This document shows positions 14,915-17,886 of a DNA stretch of 17,886 nucleotides, piece after piece. Below the pieces are notes generated by a model, which was given only the letters and a program-made list of their open reading frames with translations, was not told the DNA's origin and searched no databases. This DNA comes from Deltaproteobacteria bacterium. Its GTDB lineage: Bacteria > Desulfobacterota > Desulfobacteria > Desulfobacterales > JAFDDL01. The stretch covers positions 1 through 17,886 of the forward strand of contig JAFDDL010000025.1 of NCBI GenBank assembly GCA_019310865.1, in the 5' to 3' direction. The first letter of the stretch is position 1. The number at the start of each line of letters is the position of its first letter. The translations under genes were made by a program, and so were the position numbers.

Positions 14915-15979
14915 TTACGCGCCGGCGTGAATACGTTCTATTTTTTCTCGATCCCCGGGCTCCGGCGTCATGATACTGAGGAAAATGTGGAAATAGGGAA
15001 GAACCCGCTGCCAGAGGCCGTCAATGATCTGCATCAGTATCGGCATACCGGCCGCCCGATAAATCGTGAAATGAAAATCCCGGTTCAATCGGATGATGTT
15101 TTCCACATCTGTTTCGATTCGATGCGCGTTATGAAGCGAGGTCAGCCGGGTAAGAGTCGATGTTGACACTGATTTGCAAGCCAGCGCCGCCGCCGGGCAT
15201 TCCAGATTCAACCGAATCGACAGAATCTCGTTTAAATCCTGTTTCGTCAGCTTGTTGACCGAATAGCCTTTGCGCTTGACCGCCTTCACAACGAAAGCCG
15301 CCTCCAGGTATCGCAGCGCCTCCCGGACTGTCTGTTGGCTCACACCGAATCGCTGGGAAATATCCGCCGGCAGGAGACGGGTTCCCGGGGGTATTTGGGA
15401 CGTTACAATCGCATGGAGAAGCTGCTTATATACTCGGTCTCTTAAAACCGGCGTTCGGATCGGTTTCAATGTCTCAACAGGGTCGCTTTCTGAATTGGAT
15501 GGCAACGGCCCGGAATCGTCGTTGTTCTGCAAATGCAGATAGGTCTTCCGGAGCGACTTTGCGCCGTGCAAGCCTTCGATGCCGATAGCTTTAAACCATC
15601 CCTGTATCATATTGGAAACGCTGGAAAGGTTGACCGGCCGGCTCCCTTTCCGGGATTTAAACAGATAATCTTCCGGTTGCAGGCGCCCGGTTGCATAATA
15701 GCGCTGAAAGGTTCGGCTTATTTCCCAGGTCAGGGGAATCGGTTCCGTGTATCGGCCGGCCGGCCGTTCAACCGAAAGCGGATCCCCTGGTTTCAATCCA
15801 ATCAAATCTTCGACAGTCAGGGTCAAAATATCCCTCATTTTCAGGCCGGTATCGATTGCCAGGTTAAACAGCAACAGATCTCGCGGCTTTCCGTTGAGCA
15901 ATGCTTTGATCCGGCGAATGTCCTCCATTGTTTGAATTGGAAGCACAGATCGACCATTTTGTTTTGATTCGTACCGCAT
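14915..15979 (-). CDS. Degenerate tyrosine-recombinase fold fused to a GntR/FCD regulator, C-terminally truncated
   Basis: A 354-residue fusion. Residues 10-150 look like a tyrosine-recombinase catalytic fold (NLAIDTGLKMRDILTLTVEDL; later AKSLRKTYLHLQ). The catalytic set is broken: the first Arg is K47, the HxLR motif reads KSLR (only R144 kept), and the nucleophilic Tyr region is absent. Residues 170-240 are a GntR winged helix (LLPADISQRFGVSQQTVREALRYLE). Residues 245-354 are an FCD ligand domain with D301 and H303 and the motif IERIHAGA, where it stops, missing the last helix that usually supplies another metal-ligand His. It is therefore probably a regulator using the recombinase fold for DNA or protein contact. 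It lies upstream of the BKACE gene in the same direction. No strong ribosome binding site precedes the ATG; TATAAT abuts it. The start is the least certain part. Confidence 0.82.
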   Translation of the reverse strand: MRYESKQNGRSVLPIQTMEDIRRIKALLNGKPRDLLLFNLAIDTGLKMRDILTLTVEDLIGLKPGDPLSVERPAGRYTEPIPLTWEISRTFQRYYATGRLQPEDYLFKSRKGSRPVNLSSVSNMIQGWFKAIGIEGLHGAKSLRKTYLHLQNNDDSGPLPSNSESDPVETLKPIRTPVLRDRVYKQLLHAIVTSQIPPGTRLLPADISQRFGVSQQTVREALRYLEAAFVVKAVKRKGYSVNKLTKQDLNEILSIRLNLECPAAALACKSVSTSTLTRLTSLHNAHRIETDVENIIRLNRDFHFTIYRAAGMPILMQIIDGLWQRVLPYFHIFLSIMTPEPGDREKIERIHAGA

Positions 15980-16040
15980 ATTATATCACATATTCGAACA
16001 CAGGAATTGAACGAGCCGGCAATCATTCAAATAGATTATC

Positions 16041-16053
16041 ACTTTAATAAAGT
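16041..16053. promoter_or_regulatory. Small perfect palindrome ahead of the GntR-type regulator
   Basis: ACTTTA and TAAAGT form a perfect repeat with a one-base centre, followed at 16061-16065 by another AAAGT. It is 61 bases upstream of the regulator's start codon, a usual distance for an autoregulatory operator. GntR-type proteins bind short AT-rich palindromes, but no direct link is shown. Confidence 0.35.
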
Positions 16054-16172
16054 CAACAATAAAGTTACCTAAAATAGATTTTGAGCATAGATAAAATATG
16101 AAAAAAAGCGAAGAGTGTTTTGCCGATCATTCCTTCTTTAATATTATAAAACGTAATATAAATTTACTTGCT

Positions 16173-16203
16173 ATTAATGAATGAAACCATTTCGTTCATT
16201 AAT
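16173..16203. promoter_or_regulatory. 31-base near-perfect palindrome
   Basis: Two 14-base arms (ATTAATGAATGAAA and TTTCGTTCATTAAT) match at 13 of 14 positions around a 3-base centre, CCA. It lies about 194 bases before the GntR-type regulator's start codon and 144 bases beyond the oxidoreductase stop. It is too AT-rich and lacks the U tract expected of a terminator. A regulator binding site or a recombinase binding site are the main options. Confidence 0.5.
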
Positions 16204-16346
16204 CAATCGACTGTATTACTGCGTCCGCATAGGGCTCGCGCAGGAAAGCGTAGTCTCCAAAAATAATTTTCCATTTTCAATATTTATTTCGCTACGAAGT
16301 GTTCAAGATGTTAAAAGCCGAAGGGAAAATCAAAATATTGGCAACA

Positions 16347-17633
16347 CTACAACCGCTGGATGATGTCCATGGATGACGCCAGCACGTCCCCTTTAAAACG
16401 GATGGCCAGGGCGGCTTGGAGCATTTCGATGCTAATGACACGATTCAGTTTAGCCAGGACGGCAAGGCATGCCAATGCCCAGTCCGGGCGTTTTACCTTC
16501 AGGGCCTTAAAGTCCACAGGCTGAATTTGGGCGTTTGTTTCGGGAAGGCTAACCCCTTCGGCCTCGAGAATGAGTGAGGACATCGGCAGGCGCTCAAACA
16601 AGCCCCGCCGTCTACCGACCCCTTCATCGGCCAGGGCCAGCACCAGCCCCGGACAGTCCATTCCGGTAAATCCGATGGGCTCCGTTGACAAAACCACTTC
16701 GCTGATGGAATGCCCCCTGAGGACCGTAATGGGATAGTCGGTTTTCTGGGTGGCGTGAAGACCGGCGGAAATCCCCGCCAGGGATAAAATCTCCGCCGCC
16801 GTTACGATGCGCTGCCCGGCCGCCCCGAGAAAAACAATCTCTTCTCGGCCTTGGCGGATCGGTTCGAATTTCATTGCCACTTTCGTAGGCGGTGTCGCAG
16901 CCGGTTGCCGGTTGGCCAACTCACGATAAGCGCGGCTGTATTCAGCGCGCTGGTTTTCCGGGACGGGCCCGTCCGCCAAAGGCATTTGAGCCATTTTAGC
17001 ATCAATATCCCGGGGTGTCAGCCGGTTTTTTCGCGTATATCGACCCGGACAGACGCCCCATATGTCCATAACCGAAAATCCAGCAAAACCGATTGCAGCG
17101 CCGATTTGGTCACTCAGATCACCCTGGTAGGCCGATGCCCGAACCGTGCAGCCGGCGCCGGCAGCGCGTGCCACCTGGCACGGATCCATGGGCTGTTCCA
17201 GCAGGTTCAGAAAGCCGGACCCGACCCGGGCATCCGCCGGTGTTGTCACCGAGTACTGACCACCGGTCATACCATAGTTAAAGTTATTCAGAACCAGGAG
17301 CGTCAGATCGATGTTTTTCCGACAGAGGCTCAGAAAATGGGCGCCGCCAATGCCGAGGCCCCCGTCACCCATGACCACCACAACAGTCAGTTCGGGTCTT
17401 GCCATCTTGAGCCCCAATGCATAGGTAAGAGCTCGGCCATGGAGCCCATGAAAGGCGTGGGTCCGAAAAAAGGTATCGAATAGGCCCGAACAGCCGATGT
17501 CGGTGACCACAACCACCTCGTCGGCCTTCACGGATAGCGCCTGAAAGGCATTGTCAAGGGCTCGGGTAACCCGGTCATGTCCGCAGCCGGGACAGTACAC
17601 CGGTGGCCGCTGCCGGTTGAGTAAGCTTGTCAT
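16347..17633 (-). CDS. 2-oxoacid:acceptor oxidoreductase, fused beta and gamma subunits
   Basis: A 428-residue protein combining two subunits of a 2-oxoacid:ferredoxin oxidoreductase, which decarboxylates a 2-oxoacid to its acyl-CoA and reduces ferredoxin (or the reverse). Residues 1-240 are the ThDP-binding beta part: C14/C17 (CPGCGH), C48 (DIGCSG) and C195 (WGVCPGRY) should bind a [4Fe-4S] cluster, and the ThDP motif runs from G89-D-G-G92 to N116-N117. From about residue 264 (EEIVFLGAAGQRIVTAAEIL) to the end is a gamma domain. Its ATG overlaps the alpha-subunit stop (ATGA). The two parts are usually separate genes (korB and korC), so the fusion is notable. The substrate (2-oxoglutarate, pyruvate, a branched or aryl 2-oxoacid) is not clear, and no separate ferredoxin subunit is seen downstream. 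Confidence 0.92.
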   Translation of the reverse strand: MTSLLNRQRPPVYCPGCGHDRVTRALDNAFQALSVKADEVVVVTDIGCSGLFDTFFRTHAFHGLHGRALTYALGLKMARPELTVVVVMGDGGLGIGGAHFLSLCRKNIDLTLLVLNNFNYGMTGGQYSVTTPADARVGSGFLNLLEQPMDPCQVARAAGAGCTVRASAYQGDLSDQIGAAIGFAGFSVMDIWGVCPGRYTRKNRLTPRDIDAKMAQMPLADGPVPENQRAEYSRAYRELANRQPAATPPTKVAMKFEPIRQGREEIVFLGAAGQRIVTAAEILSLAGISAGLHATQKTDYPITVLRGHSISEVVLSTEPIGFTGMDCPGLVLALADEGVGRRRGLFERLPMSSLILEAEGVSLPETNAQIQPVDFKALKVKRPDWALACLAVLAKLNRVISIEMLQAALAIRFKGDVLASSMDIIQRL

Positions 17634-17886
17634 GGATAAATGGCCTCCCTGATGTCCTTCGGTGTCAACAGGTCTCCGTTCATTTCACCGAAAAAAGAGA
17701 CCGGCTTGTCTTTCACGATCCGCTCAATTTCCCTCACGTACTGCCCCAGGTTCATTTCCACTACCAGTACGCGCCGGGCGGCCTCGGCGGCTTTTCTGAT
17801 GATTTTTTCGGGCACCGGCCACAAGGTCTTGAGCACCAGCAGGGACGTGGGTCGCCCCGATTCGCATAATGATGCCACCACTTCCC
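17630..17886 (-). CDS. 2-oxoacid:acceptor oxidoreductase alpha subunit (partial, C-terminal end)
   Basis: The last 85 or so codons of a gene that continues beyond the window; no start is inside it. The visible part (for example LLVLKTLWPVPEKIIRKAAE, and VLVVEMNLGQYVREIE) matches the C-terminal domain of KorA-like alpha subunits, which contributes to CoA and substrate binding. Its TGA overlaps the ATG of the fused beta-gamma gene by four bases, as expected for subunits made together. Confidence 0.85.
   Translation of the reverse strand, partial: EVVASLCESGRPTSLLVLKTLWPVPEKIIRKAAEAARRVLVVEMNLGQYVREIERIVKDKPVSFFGEMNGDLLTPKDIREAIYP

Larger units (their letters stand above)
15980..16346. other. 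AT-rich intergenic region with operator-like palindromes
   Basis: This 367-base gap between the oxidoreductase gene and the GntR-type regulator is clearly more AT-rich than its neighbours. It has two palindromes (listed separately) and a weaker one, ATATTA/TAATAT at 16141-16159. A short plus-strand frame at 16181-16363 has no ribosome binding site or recognisable protein features and is not called. No tRNA, terminator hairpin with U tract, or insertion sequence is seen. Confidence 0.7.

Noticed and set aside
13854..14930. Long plus-strand open frame (358 codons) opposite the BKACE gene
   Set aside because: It is the antisense shadow of a gene with all zinc-site and family motifs on the minus strand; the plus-strand product has no recognisable domain and no ribosome binding site.
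15980..16008. TATAAT directly before the GntR-type fusion gene as its promoter
   Set aside because: It abuts the start codon, so transcription would begin inside the gene, and no acceptable -35 is found 16-18 bases upstream.
16173..16203. Considered as a dif/XerCD site or a terminator
   Set aside because: The 3-base centre is shorter than the 6-8 bases of dif sites, and the stem is AT-rich with no following U tract.
16181..16363. 60-codon plus-strand frame in the AT-rich gap
   Set aside because: No ribosome binding site, it starts inside the 31-base palindrome, runs into the oxidoreductase gene and has no protein-like pattern.

Overview
This window looks like part of the chromosome of an anaerobic bacterium, most likely a sulfate-reducing Desulfobacterota (Desulfobacterales-like). 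That is inference from the gene set, not from a marker gene: a ferredoxin-rich Cys protein, a 2-oxoacid:ferredoxin oxidoreductase, two acyl-CoA ligases, an acyl-CoA dehydrogenase, a DUF35/thiolase-type pair and a beta-keto acid cleavage enzyme. No rRNA, tRNA, CRISPR array or intact insertion sequence was seen. All genes but one lie on the minus strand.

Region A (about 1-9262, minus) reads as one long operon starting at a strong sigma70-type promoter (9234-9262). In order of transcription it holds: a thiolase-like protein without the nucleophilic Cys; a DUF35 zinc-ribbon/OB-fold partner overlapping it by 4 bases; an acyl-CoA dehydrogenase; an acyl-CoA ligase; an amidohydrolase-superfamily enzyme with a decarboxylase-like ExH metal motif; an Old Yellow Enzyme-type reductase with an Fe-S site; a small unknown gene broken at a run of ten G; a UspA protein; a 397-residue Fe-S protein; and the first ten codons of one more gene. 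The gaps are 24-61 bases. The set suggests catabolism of an unknown carboxylic acid as its CoA thioester: activation, dehydrogenation, possible retro-aldol cleavage by the thiolase-like/DUF35 pair, plus reductase and decarboxylase steps. No enoyl-CoA hydratase is visible, so the route is incomplete here.

Region B (9427-10617, plus) is the only plus-strand gene. It encodes a regulator joining a MerR-like helix-turn-helix, a TetR DNA-binding domain with its helical region, and a beta-rich C-terminal domain. A perfect inverted repeat (TGACCA, 2 bases, TGGTCA) lies 56 bases before its start.

Region C (10666-15979, minus) holds a second catabolic set. A degenerate tyrosine-recombinase fold fused to a truncated GntR/FCD regulator comes first, followed by a BKACE (DUF849) enzyme, a 146-base imperfect palindrome, a second acyl-CoA ligase, a 3-hydroxyacyl-CoA dehydrogenase-like protein whose catalytic His is Asn, and a SlyD-type FKBP with a duplicated Cys/His tail. 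Oxidation of a beta-hydroxy acid followed by BKACE cleavage with acetyl-CoA would fit, much as in carnitine breakdown, but the substrate is unknown.

Region D (15980-16346) is an AT-rich gap with two operator-like palindromes. Region E (16347-17886, minus) is a 2-oxoacid:acceptor oxidoreductase with fused beta and gamma parts, plus the C-terminal end of its alpha subunit running off the window.
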